DNA of 15,227 bases, from positions 1-15,227 of the forward strand of contig CANGHQ010000008.1 in NCBI GenBank assembly GCA_947453585.1, read 5' to 3'. Below, in pieces: positions 7,805 to 14,157 of this stretch; the first letter of the stretch is position 1, and each line of letters begins with the position of its first letter. A program made the translations under genes and the position numbers. The notes below the pieces were generated by a model, which was given only the letters and a program-made list of their open reading frames with translations, was not told the DNA's origin and ran no database searches. This stretch comes from Burkholderiales bacterium. GTDB taxonomy: Bacteria > Pseudomonadota > Gammaproteobacteria > Burkholderiales > Burkholderiaceae_C.

Positions 7805-8130
7805 TCATCGTCTGCCGACAAGGCCGCATCCATGTCAATCTCCACGCCGCCGACCAGCGACTGCAGCTTGCTCACCAAGCCGGCGTCCAGGGCCTGCAAC
7901 TGTTCGGGGTGCGCGGCCATGTCGCGCGCCAAAAAGGCCAGGAAGGCATCAAGCACCGGGTCACTGGCGGGCACGGTTGCCACGCGCGAAAGCACTACCT
8001 CGCCGCTGGGCCGGATGCTGTAGTGCAGCTTGTCGCGCTTGCCCAAGCGCAAGACGCGGCGCACGGTTTCCGGCACCGTGGTCTGGTAGCGGTCAGTCAG
8101 GGTGGAATCGACTTCGACAGTGGTTGGCAT
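7801..8130 (-). CDS. prlF: Type II antitoxin, PrlF (SohA) family
   Basis: This 109-residue AbrB-like (swapped-hairpin) antitoxin would neutralise YhaV and bind its own promoter. The N-terminal TLTDRYQTTVPETVRRVLRLGKRDKL is the SpoVT/AbrB-type DNA-binding hairpin. The acidic C-terminus (VEIDMDAALSADDE) suits toxin binding. The start at 8130 is chosen because AGAGGA lies close upstream and the N-terminus then matches the family. The same frame stays open to 8388, but that extension would cross the promoter and the neighbouring gene. The stop overlaps the yhaV start by four bases. Confidence 0.9.
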   Translation of the reverse strand: MPTTVEVDSTLTDRYQTTVPETVRRVLRLGKRDKLHYSIRPSGEVVLSRVATVPASDPVLDAFLAFLARDMAAHPEQLQALDAGLVSKLQSLVGGVEIDMDAALSADDE

Positions 8131-8163
8131 GGGGCATCCTCTTGGGCGCGTAATGGGCCCCAA

Positions 8164-8192
8164 ATGGTAATGCAATTGCATTGCCTGGTCAA
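8164..8192 (-). promoter_or_regulatory. prlF-yhaV promoter with overlapping palindromic operator
   Basis: On the minus strand, -35 TTGACC (8192-8187) and -10 TACCAT (8169-8164) are 17 bp apart. Between them and into the -10 lies a perfect 14-bp palindrome AATGCAATTGCATT (8169-8182), extending to 20 bp (8166-8185) with one mismatched pair. This is the layout expected for repression by a dimeric PrlF or PrlF-YhaV complex. Binding is inferred. Confidence 0.75.
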
Positions 8193-8228
8193 CAATTCTG
8201 CGCAACTGCGCCCTCAAAACGCGCGCGC

Positions 8229-9626
8229 CTATTCCAAAAACACCTTGCCCGGATTCATCAGCCCCTGCGGGTCTAGCAGGCGTTTGACCTGGGCCATGGC
8301 AGCCAGTTTGGTGCCGTCGGTGGTGTCGTTCATGGCGCCTATGCGCTTGGAGCCCACGCCGTGTTCGGCAGAGAAAGAGCCGCCCCAAGCGCGCAGATTG
8401 CGGTACAGGATGTTTTCGACCTCTTGCGCGCGCTGCGCGGGCAGCGGCCCGGTGTGGTTGAGGATGATGTGCAGATTACCGTCGGCCAGGTGGCCAAAGA
8501 TGAAGGGCTGCAGGCTGGCGTCCAGCGCGGCCAGTTCGGCCTGAACTTGCGCCGCGTAGGCGGGAATGCGCGAAAGTGGCACCGACACGTCATACGAAGG
8601 CGCTGCGGGAAATGCGCGGTAAACGATGTCGGTGTCTTCGCGCAAGTGCCACAGCTCGGTTTCCTGGCGCTGCGAGCTGGCGATGATGCCGTTGCTGCTG
8701 GGGTAGCGCGCCAGGGTGGCTTCAAACAAGTCCTCAAACGCCCCCTGCAAAGCCGCCTCGTCCGCGCCCCCGAGCTTGAGCAGCAAAAACAGGGGTTGGT
8801 CTAGCGCAAAGCCTTCTTGCGACCAATGCAGGGCCGTGGCGTTGAGCTGCATAAAGCGCTGCCACAGCGCCTCTGCGGCCCGCAAGTGCCCGGCCTTGGC
8901 TTGCAGGGCCAGGCCGATCACGTCTAACGTGGCTTCTACCGACGGCAAGCCAAACAAGGCGGTGGCGGTGGCCTGGGGCAGCGGGTCGAGCTTGACGACC
9001 ACGCGCGTGACCACGCCCAAGCTGCCTTCGGCGCCAATGAACAAGTGCTTGAGGTCGTAACCCGCCGAGTTTTTCACCACCCGGGTCAGGTCCTGGAACA
9101 CGGTGCCGTCGGGCAGCACGGCCTCTAAGCCCAGCACGCGGTGGCGCATCACGCCGTTGCGAAAGGCCATCACGCCCCCCGCGTTGGTGGACACCATGCC
9201 GCCCAGGGTGGCCGAGCCGCGCGCGGCCAGGTCGATGCCGGGCTCTAGCTGGTGCTCGGCGGCCGCCTCTTGCAGCGCCTGCAGCGTGCAGCCCGCGCCC
9301 ACCAGCGCCACGCGCTCGGTCGGGTCAATGGGCTCAATTTGGTTAAGACGCAAAAGCGAGAGCACGATTTGGCCCGGCTTTGACATGCTGCCGCCCACCA
9401 GGCCAGTGCGCCCGGCTTGCGGCACCAGGCTCACACCGTGCTGCGCGCACAGGCGCACCACAGCCGCCACCTCGGGCGTGCTGGCCGGGGACACCACGAT
9501 GCCCGCGTCCAGGTTGTGCGGGTTCCAGCCCACGTCGAGCAAGGCAACCGCCTCGCCCGTGGCCACGTGGGCCGTGCCAACGGCGGCGCGCAGGGCGGCT
9601 ATCAATTCAGAAGGCACAGCGGACAT
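8229..9626 (-). CDS. FAD-linked 2-hydroxyacid dehydrogenase (GlcD / D-2-hydroxyglutarate dehydrogenase-like)
   Basis: This 465-residue flavoprotein belongs to the FAD_binding_4 / FAD-oxidase C family, which oxidises 2-hydroxyacids (often D-isomers) to 2-oxoacids. The PCMH FAD-binding domain shows PQAGRTGLVGGS (69-80) and NAGGVMAFRNGVMRHRVLGL (148-167). GYDLKHLFIGAEGSLGV (189-205) completes it. The C-terminal domain has GHLADGNLHI (378-387) and EHGVG (421-425), the metal/substrate-binding His and Glu of the D-2-hydroxyglutarate and D-lactate branch, and ends with the usual LLDPQGLMNPGKV. The start at 9626 lies 11 bp after the hisC-like stop; open frame upstream to 9803 is a shadow. Third gene of the Rieske operon. 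A role oxidising imidazole-lactate is inference; D-lactate or 2-hydroxyglutarate are alternatives. Confidence 0.85.
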   Translation of the reverse strand: MSAVPSELIAALRAAVGTAHVATGEAVALLDVGWNPHNLDAGIVVSPASTPEVAAVVRLCAQHGVSLVPQAGRTGLVGGSMSKPGQIVLSLLRLNQIEPIDPTERVALVGAGCTLQALQEAAAEHQLEPGIDLAARGSATLGGMVSTNAGGVMAFRNGVMRHRVLGLEAVLPDGTVFQDLTRVVKNSAGYDLKHLFIGAEGSLGVVTRVVVKLDPLPQATATALFGLPSVEATLDVIGLALQAKAGHLRAAEALWQRFMQLNATALHWSQEGFALDQPLFLLLKLGGADEAALQGAFEDLFEATLARYPSSNGIIASSQRQETELWHLREDTDIVYRAFPAAPSYDVSVPLSRIPAYAAQVQAELAALDASLQPFIFGHLADGNLHIILNHTGPLPAQRAQEVENILYRNLRAWGGSFSAEHGVGSKRIGAMNDTTDGTKLAAMAQVKRLLDPQGLMNPGKVFLE

Positions 9627-9637
9627 AGCTACTTTCT

Positions 9638-10750
9638 TCAGGCGGGGTTGAGCGCCGCCAATGCGGCCAGCAGTCGGTCGTTGTCGTGCGCGCTTCCGAT
9701 GGTGGCACGCATAAAGCGCTCGTAGCCCGCCTCGCGCCAGGCCTTGACGATGATGCCTTGGCGCAGAAGCGCTGCGGCTTGTTCGGCGCTGTCGCTGCGG
9801 CATTCAAAGAACAAGAAGTTGGTTTGCGAATCGGCCACGCGCAGGCCCAGCGCCTTCAAAGCAGCGGCCACCCGGGCGCGCTCGGTGCGCACGCGGGCCA
9901 CCGACGCGCGCATCCAGGCCTCGTCTTCCAGCGCGGCCAAGGCGGCGAGTTGCGCGGCGGCGTTCACGTTGAACGGCGTTTTGGCCGAGCCCATCACACG
10001 CGCAATCTCGGGGTCCGAACACACGGCGTAGCCCACGCGCAGTCCCGCCAGGCCATAGGCCTTGGAAAAGGTGCGCAACACCACATAAGGCAAACCACTG
10101 GCCTTGAGCGCCTCCAGGCCGTCCACGCTGCCGGGGTCGGCGTATTCAAAATACGCCTCGTCGAGCACCAGCAAACTTCCCGGCTGTACGGCTGAGATAA
10201 CGCGCTTCAGATCGGCGGCACTGAGCGCCGGGCCCACGGGGTTCCAGGGCGAGGACAAAAACACGATGCGCGGGGCGCTGGCCATGGCGCGCTCCAGCGC
10301 GTCCAGGTCAAAGCCACAGTCCGCCGTCATGGCCAGTTTGGTGACGTGGGCCCCAATGGCCAGGGGCTCGATCTCGTGCAGGCCAAAACTGGGCACCACG
10401 GTGAGCACCTGGCTGCCTTGCACCAGCAGCGCGCGTGACACGGCGGCAATCATTTCTTCCGAGCCATTGCCCACCACGATCTGTGCCGCGTCCACGCCCA
10501 GGCGCGCTGCAAGTGCTGCGCGCAAGGCGGTGCAAGCCGGGTCGGCGTAGCGCCAAGGCTCAAATGCGCTAGAGGCCAGCGCCTGCATCACCTTGGGCGA
10601 GCAGCCCTCGGGGTTTTCGTTGCTGGCCAGGCGGGCAATGTCGTCGCGGCCCGAAACAGCACGTGCAATGGCCACATTGGTGCCGGCGTTGTAAGGCGGC
10701 AGCGCGGCTACGTGCGGATTGAAAGTCAGGCCGTTCGGTGTTGCGCTCAA
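9638..10750 (-). CDS. hisC: HisC-family PLP aminotransferase (histidinol-phosphate / aromatic type)
   Basis: This 370-residue fold-type I aminotransferase belongs to the HisC subfamily. Visible motifs are LASNENPEG (41-49), GNGSEEMI (94-101) for cofactor phosphate contact, SSPWNPVG (166-173), DEAYFEYA (197-204), the PLP lysine Lys230 in RTFSKAYGLAGLRVGY, and the carboxylate-binding Arg348. The start is TTG at 10750, overlapping the Rieske gene stop (TTGA), with GGAG about eight bases upstream. It sits inside a presumably HutC-controlled catabolic operon with no other histidine biosynthesis genes. A catabolic task such as imidazole-pyruvate/histidine transamination is therefore at least as likely as histidinol-phosphate biosynthesis. 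That reassignment is inference; family membership is secure. Confidence 0.85.
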   Translation of the reverse strand: MSATPNGLTFNPHVAALPPYNAGTNVAIARAVSGRDDIARLASNENPEGCSPKVMQALASSAFEPWRYADPACTALRAALAARLGVDAAQIVVGNGSEEMIAAVSRALLVQGSQVLTVVPSFGLHEIEPLAIGAHVTKLAMTADCGFDLDALERAMASAPRIVFLSSPWNPVGPALSAADLKRVISAVQPGSLLVLDEAYFEYADPGSVDGLEALKASGLPYVVLRTFSKAYGLAGLRVGYAVCSDPEIARVMGSAKTPFNVNAAAQLAALAALEDEAWMRASVARVRTERARVAAALKALGLRVADSQTNFLFFECRSDSAEQAAALLRQGIIVKAWREAGYERFMRATIGSAHDNDRLLAALAALNPA

Positions 10751-11829
10751 GATACGGTCTCCGGGTGAATGGGAATGCTGCGCGCTGCGGCCGCTGCACC
10801 AGCAGGTAAACGCGACTGTTCTTCGGCGATCAGCTGCGCAATAGCTCTGCGAAAGCGCGTGGGCCCTAAGTCAATCTTCAGGCCAATGGGCGGCACGGCG
10901 GCGCGGTCTATGCCTTTTTGCACCGCTTCCAAAATAATCTTGTCCTCCGCAAAGGCAAAGCGCACCGACTCGGTGAACTGGCGCGAAATCTCAGCGTCAC
11001 CCGGCGCAAAGTTGCGCATCTGAAACCAGTAGTAGCGGGTGTGGGTTGCGTCCACCGGCGTCATGAAGTTGTAGCTGTCCATGATGAAGCCGTCCGGGTG
11101 CAAGGGCTTGTCATCGCCGCCCGTGCCTGCGGGCACAAAGATGGCCTTGATATAGGCGTGGCTGGGAAAGCGCACTTCGTACTGCTGCTTGCGGTCGCAC
11201 TTGCCTTTGAACTTGAGGAAGGGCACGTAAAACGGCGCGGCCTCCACATTGCGCATCCAGCGCGACACGGTGACACCGTTGTCGGCCACGGTGGTATCGA
11301 GCGGCGTGTCTTCGCAAGCCGCGCCGCCAAACGAGCTTTGGTGCACCCAGGATACGTGCGAAGGGTCAAGCAAGTTGTCGGTGATGTGCAGGTAGTTGCA
11401 AGCCATGTCGATGGCTTCGCCCTGGTTGCAGCCCCAGGTCGGGTCGTCCCAATGGGGAATCTGGTGGATGGTGGCCGGGTCGGCGCGCTCAGGCTCACCC
11501 ATCCAGATCCACAGCAGGCCGTAGCGCTCATGCAGGGGGTAAGCACGCACGCGCGCACCGGGCGGCGTGCGGTCCATGCCCGGCACTTTGACGCAGGTGC
11601 CGCTGCAGTCAAAGGTCAGGCCGTGGTAGCCGCATTCCAGGTGGTCGCCTTGGATGCGCCCCAGCGAGAGCGGCAGTTTGCGGTGCGGGCAGGCGTCTTC
11701 GAGTGCGGCCGCGCTGCCGTCGGATTTGCGGTAGAGCACGATGTCCTCACCCAGCACACGCACAGCCAGCGGCTTGTCGCCGAGCTCACGGTTCCAGGCA
11801 GCGATGTACCAGGTGTTGCGCAAAAACAT
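10747..11829 (-). CDS. Rieske non-haem iron oxygenase, terminal oxygenase subunit (VanA-like)
   Basis: This 360-residue oxygenase belongs to the group that includes vanillate O-demethylase. The Rieske [2Fe-2S] ligands are Cys47, His49, Cys66 and His69 (CPHRKLPLSLG...CGYHGL). The catalytic iron site is His158 and His163, with the bridging Asp155 in DPSHVSWVH and Asp296 (FAEDK) as third ligand. The start at 11829 is preferred: AGGAG lies about eight bases upstream and the protein begins MFLRNTWYIAAW, as VanA-type enzymes do. The in-frame ATG at 11889 would lie before the predicted transcription start. First gene of the operon, overlapping the aminotransferase start. No ferredoxin/reductase partner is in the window. 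Related enzymes demethylate O- or N-methyl groups or hydroxylate; the substrate is unknown. Confidence 0.88.
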   Translation of the reverse strand: MFLRNTWYIAAWNRELGDKPLAVRVLGEDIVLYRKSDGSAAALEDACPHRKLPLSLGRIQGDHLECGYHGLTFDCSGTCVKVPGMDRTPPGARVRAYPLHERYGLLWIWMGEPERADPATIHQIPHWDDPTWGCNQGEAIDMACNYLHITDNLLDPSHVSWVHQSSFGGAACEDTPLDTTVADNGVTVSRWMRNVEAAPFYVPFLKFKGKCDRKQQYEVRFPSHAYIKAIFVPAGTGGDDKPLHPDGFIMDSYNFMTPVDATHTRYYWFQMRNFAPGDAEISRQFTESVRFAFAEDKIILEAVQKGIDRAAVPPIGLKIDLGPTRFRRAIAQLIAEEQSRLPAGAAAAARSIPIHPETVS

Positions 11830-11889
11830 GTTCTCATCTCCTACAAAGCATCCACGCGGCCCGGCGCCGGTTGGAACCATGGCATCCAA

Positions 11890-11934
11890 AGTATAGTTGT
11901 CTATACAACTTTTAAATCAACGGGAAAACCCTGA
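11890..11934 (+). repeat. 45-bp control-region repeat, copy 2 (Rieske operon-phyH)
   Basis: This is the second copy of the block at 749-793, in inverted genomic orientation, with 39 of 45 identical positions. The operator (16 of 16) and the distal 14-mer CGGGAAAACCCTGA (14 of 14) are conserved, while the 10-bp spacer between them differs at five positions. In this alignment the Rieske operon takes the place of hutU and phyH takes the place of hutC. Confidence 0.85.
11895..11910. promoter_or_regulatory. HutC-type operator O2 (Rieske-operon side)
   Basis: AGTTGTCTATACAACT is identical to O1 read on the other strand. A good -10 candidate for the Rieske operon (TATACT on the minus strand, 11895-11890) touches it, and a loose -35 (TTGATT) lies 19 bp further upstream. 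HutC control of the Rieske-aminotransferase-dehydrogenase operon is inferred from this identity. Confidence 0.8.
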
Positions 11935-11960
11935 TGCAAAGCACCGATCCCGCGCTTTAT

Positions 11961-11976
11961 AGTTGTCTATACAACT
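11961..11976. promoter_or_regulatory. HutC-type operator O3 (phyH side)
   Basis: This is the third identical AGTTGTCTATACAACT, 66 bp from O2 start to start and 52 bp before the phyH ATG. Unlike O2, it lacks the flanking 14-mer. It probably controls phyH, though I see no convincing -35/-10 pair for that gene. Confidence 0.78.
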
Positions 11977-12028
11977 TTATCCACTTTCGCGGTCCACGGG
12001 GGCTGCACTCAATCTCTAGGAGCGCACC

Positions 12029-12835
12029 ATGTTAGACGCCAAAACCCTGGCAGACTACCAAAAAGACGGCGCAGTGCCCTTGCGCGGCGTGATCAGCCCC
12101 GAATGGATTGCCCGCCTGCGCGAGGGTGTGGAAGAAAACCTGAACCAGCCCGGCCCCTACGCCAAACATTACACGCCCGAAGGCAACCCCGGCCGGTTCT
12201 TTGGTGACTACTGCAACTGGCAGCGCATTGGTTCTTACCGCGATTTCTTTTTTGAATCCAACGCCAAGCAGCTCGCTGCGCAACTGATGGGCTCGGCCAA
12301 GGTCAACCTGTACCACGAGCACGTGCTGGTCAAAGAACCCGGCACCAAAGAGCGCACGCCCTGGCACCACGACCAGCCCTACTACCCCATCGACGGCCAG
12401 GACATCGTGAGCCTGTGGATTCCCCTGGATCCGGTGGAAAAAGACACCTCCATCGAATTCATTGCCGGCTCGCACGCCTGGGGCCGCTGGTTTACCCCGG
12501 CGCGCTTTGTGGACCAGAAAACACATGACAACGCCCAAGACAGCCGCTTTGAGACCCCGCCCGACTTTGAGGCCGAACGCGCCCAGCACCACGTGTTGCA
12601 ATGGGCGCTGGGCGTGGGCGACTGCGTCGCCTTCCATGGCCTGACGGTGCACGGCTCGCCCGCCAACGCCAGCGCCCACCGCAGGCGCGCCTTCTCGGCC
12701 CGCTTTACCGGGGACGATGCACGTTTTGTGCTGCGCAGCGGCTTTATGTCGCCACCACCACCGCAAAGCGGCGGCGGCCCGGCAGATGGAGCAGCCATGG
12801 ATTCGGAGAGTTTTCCGGTGCTGCTGGCGGCCTAG
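12029..12835 (+). CDS. PhyH-family Fe(II)/2-oxoglutarate-dependent dioxygenase
   Basis: This 268-residue protein belongs to the phytanoyl-CoA dioxygenase-like superfamily, which couples 2-oxoglutarate decarboxylation to hydroxylation or oxidative demethylation of a substrate. The facial triad is His113-x-Asp115 in TPWHHDQPYYP plus a distal histidine, probably His208 in LTVHGSPANAS. The arginines just after (HRRRAFSARF, 217-226) fit 2-oxoglutarate binding. IPLDPVEKDTSIEFIAGSHAWG (131-152) is the usual core. The start is supported by AGGAG at 12018-12022, six bases before the ATG. It is divergent from the Rieske operon, with two HutC-type operators between them, and convergent with the DUF427 gene. 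The substrate is unknown; a histidine derivative is a hypothesis from regulation only. Confidence 0.88.
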   Translation: MLDAKTLADYQKDGAVPLRGVISPEWIARLREGVEENLNQPGPYAKHYTPEGNPGRFFGDYCNWQRIGSYRDFFFESNAKQLAAQLMGSAKVNLYHEHVLVKEPGTKERTPWHHDQPYYPIDGQDIVSLWIPLDPVEKDTSIEFIAGSHAWGRWFTPARFVDQKTHDNAQDSRFETPPDFEAERAQHHVLQWALGVGDCVAFHGLTVHGSPANASAHRRRAFSARFTGDDARFVLRSGFMSPPPPQSGGGPADGAAMDSESFPVLLAA

Positions 12836-12859
12836 TAGGCGCAGGCAGCGGCGCGCAGT

Positions 12860-13138
12860 TCAGCTGACCTGCACGCCCTTCCAAAACGCCACGTAGCCCT
12901 TGATATTGCTGGCCGCCTCTTTGGGGTCGGCGTAGTACCAGGCGGCGTCGGGGTTGACGTCACCGTTGACGATGAGCGAGTAGTAGCTGGCCTGGCCCTT
13001 CCAGGCGCAGCTGGTCTTGTGGTTGCTAAAGCTGATGAACTCGCGCTTCACAGACGCCTCGGGAAAATAGTGGTTGCCTTCGACCATGACCGTGGCGTCG
13101 CTCTCGGCGATCACGGTGTCTTTCCAAACTGCTTTCAT
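12860..13138 (-). CDS. DUF427 domain protein
   Basis: This 92-residue protein is a single DUF427 domain, recognisable from MKAVWKDTVIAESDATVMVEGNHYFP, SCAWKGQASYYSL and the DAAWYYADPKEAASNIKGYVAFW stretch. The length is normal for stand-alone members. The family has no settled biochemical function that I know of. There is no signal peptide, so it is likely cytosolic. AAGGAA precedes the start closely. It is convergent with phyH across 24 bp and follows the nitroreductase gene on the same strand after a gap with two hairpins. No link with histidine metabolism is evident. Confidence 0.85.
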   Translation of the reverse strand: MKAVWKDTVIAESDATVMVEGNHYFPEASVKREFISFSNHKTSCAWKGQASYYSLIVNGDVNPDAAWYYADPKEAASNIKGYVAFWKGVQVS

Positions 13139-13154
13139 GCGGATGTTCCTTGTG

Positions 13155-13168
13155 GGGCCTTGCGGCCC
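13155..13168 (-). other. Hairpin with GNRA-type loop before the DUF427 gene
   Basis: On the transcribed minus strand GGGCC (13168-13164) and GGCCC (13159-13155) pair around GCAA, a GNRA tetraloop. It lies just before the ribosome-binding site of the DUF427 gene and could influence its translation or mark an RNA end. No T-run follows. Confidence 0.4.
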
Positions 13169-13183
13169 GTACGGCGCCGGTAT

Positions 13184-13220
13184 GGGGCAAAGCGCGGATG
13201 CTAGCGCGCTTTGCAGCCCC
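13184..13220 (-). terminator. Strong hairpin downstream of the nitroreductase gene
   Basis: GCAAAGCGCG (13187-13196) and CGCGCTTTGC (13205-13214) form a perfect 10-bp stem with an eight-base loop. Three further G-C pairs (13184-13186 with C residues near 13217-13220) follow beyond a small bulge. It starts about 20 bp after the nitroreductase stop, where a terminator or 3' stabiliser is expected, but no T-run follows on the minus strand. Confidence 0.5.
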
Positions 13221-13240
13221 GGCCATGCACAAGGGAAACC

Positions 13241-13900
13241 TTAGGCGACCAAAGGCGGGCGCGGCTGGCCTACGGTTTGCGCCAACAAGACCTGCTGGTC
13301 GCTGCCCAGCCCCAGGGCTTGTTCCAGCGCGGCGCGGTCAAACCAGGCCCGAATAACCGCACCCAGCCCGGCGCTGGCGCAGTACAAGGCCACGTTTTGC
13401 GCCATGGCCCCAGCCACGGCAAAAGCATAGGCCTCGCGCCGGCTGGCGGGCACGAGCTTCATGCGCGAATGGTCGGCCACATACACCAAGTCCATGGGCG
13501 CGGTGTCCACAAAATCCTGGTAACCAGTCACGCGGCGCACGTCCACGGCGGTAATCAGGTGCAGGCTGTGGCTGGGCGGGTCGTAGCGGAACAAGCCATG
13601 GGGCATGGCCGCGTATACATCGACCTCTTGCCCGTTCATGGCGCTGGGCACGGTGCGGCCCCCCAGCGCCGGGCGGTTGACGCCGGCCGCCGCCCACAGC
13701 AGGTCGGACAGGGTTTGGTCTGGCAGCGCAGCCGGGTCAAACTCCCGCACCGAATGCCGCTGCGCCAGCGCCTGCATCAGCGGCAGGCCACCGCTGGTAT
13801 CGGCAATGGGCAGGTGCGTGGTGTGGCTGCCGTTGATTAGCGCCGCCGCCGGTTTGTAATGGCCAATCAGACCCTGCGCCAACTTGGTCAACATGTTCAT
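13241..13900 (-). CDS. SagB/ThcOx-type nitroreductase-family FMN oxidoreductase
   Basis: This 219-residue member of the nitroreductase superfamily resembles stand-alone SagB/ThcOx-like dehydrogenases. The FMN-binding start is LMQALAQRHSVREFD (41-55), followed by LSDLLWAAAGVNRP (64-77), the GAMAQNVALYCASAGLGAVIRA helix region (164-185) and the C-terminal LLAQTVGQPRPP. The start at 13900 is chosen for GGGAG about eight to ten bases upstream. The frame is open to 14311, but that extension lacks family similarity and would overlap the nuclease gene. SagB proper oxidises azolines in peptide natural products, but no precursor peptide, cyclodehydratase or YcaO gene is present, so that role is unlikely here. 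Substrate unknown. Confidence 0.85.
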   Translation of the reverse strand: MNMLTKLAQGLIGHYKPAAALINGSHTTHLPIADTSGGLPLMQALAQRHSVREFDPAALPDQTLSDLLWAAAGVNRPALGGRTVPSAMNGQEVDVYAAMPHGLFRYDPPSHSLHLITAVDVRRVTGYQDFVDTAPMDLVYVADHSRMKLVPASRREAYAFAVAGAMAQNVALYCASAGLGAVIRAWFDRAALEQALGLGSDQQVLLAQTVGQPRPPLVA

Positions 13901-14034
13901 GGATGCGCTCCCGAAAAAATGGTTGTGGGGCGGGCCATGCCAGAACCGCGCCGGGCCAACACAAGCCCGCGCGCGCCGCCACCGCCCGAAACGTCCATTT
14001 TTCAACAGCAGCGCAGGCGCCGGGGTGATGCAGG

Positions 14035-14157
14035 TCAGTCGCTCATTGCAGCAGCCGCATTGAGCATGGCCGCAAGCCGCGCGCCAGCCAACGCCAGGCG
14101 CTGCTGCACGATAGGCGTAAAACGCTGCACGTAGGCTTCGCTCAGTTCGCCCTGGGG
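14035..14157 (-). pseudogene. Detached C-terminal tail of the S1/P1 nuclease gene
   Basis: Continuing in the same frame past the TAA at 14160-14158, the sequence reads PQGELSEAYVQRFTPIVQQR, then a Leu/Ala-rich helix (LALAGARLAAMLNAAAAMSD), and stops at TGA 14037-14035. This is the usual last helix of bacterial S1/P1 nucleases. The interrupting stop occupies the place of a residue that is commonly Tyr before Pro in the family, so TAC or TAT to TAA is the simplest explanation. Confidence 0.7.

Noticed and set aside
8131..8388. Upstream extension of the PrlF frame
   Set aside because: It would run through the palindromic promoter and into the end of the dehydrogenase gene; the family N-terminus starts at 8130.
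10918..11934. Plus-strand open frame of 338 codons opposite the Rieske gene
   Set aside because: It is antisense to a gene with complete Rieske and iron ligands, has no recognisable domain and runs into the operator. GC-rich codon bias creates such mirror frames.
11934..12035. 33-codon leader frame overlapping the phyH start
   Set aside because: It contains operator O3, has only a weak ribosome-binding site and may lie partly upstream of the transcription start. It shows no peptide feature of an attenuator, such as a run of His codons.
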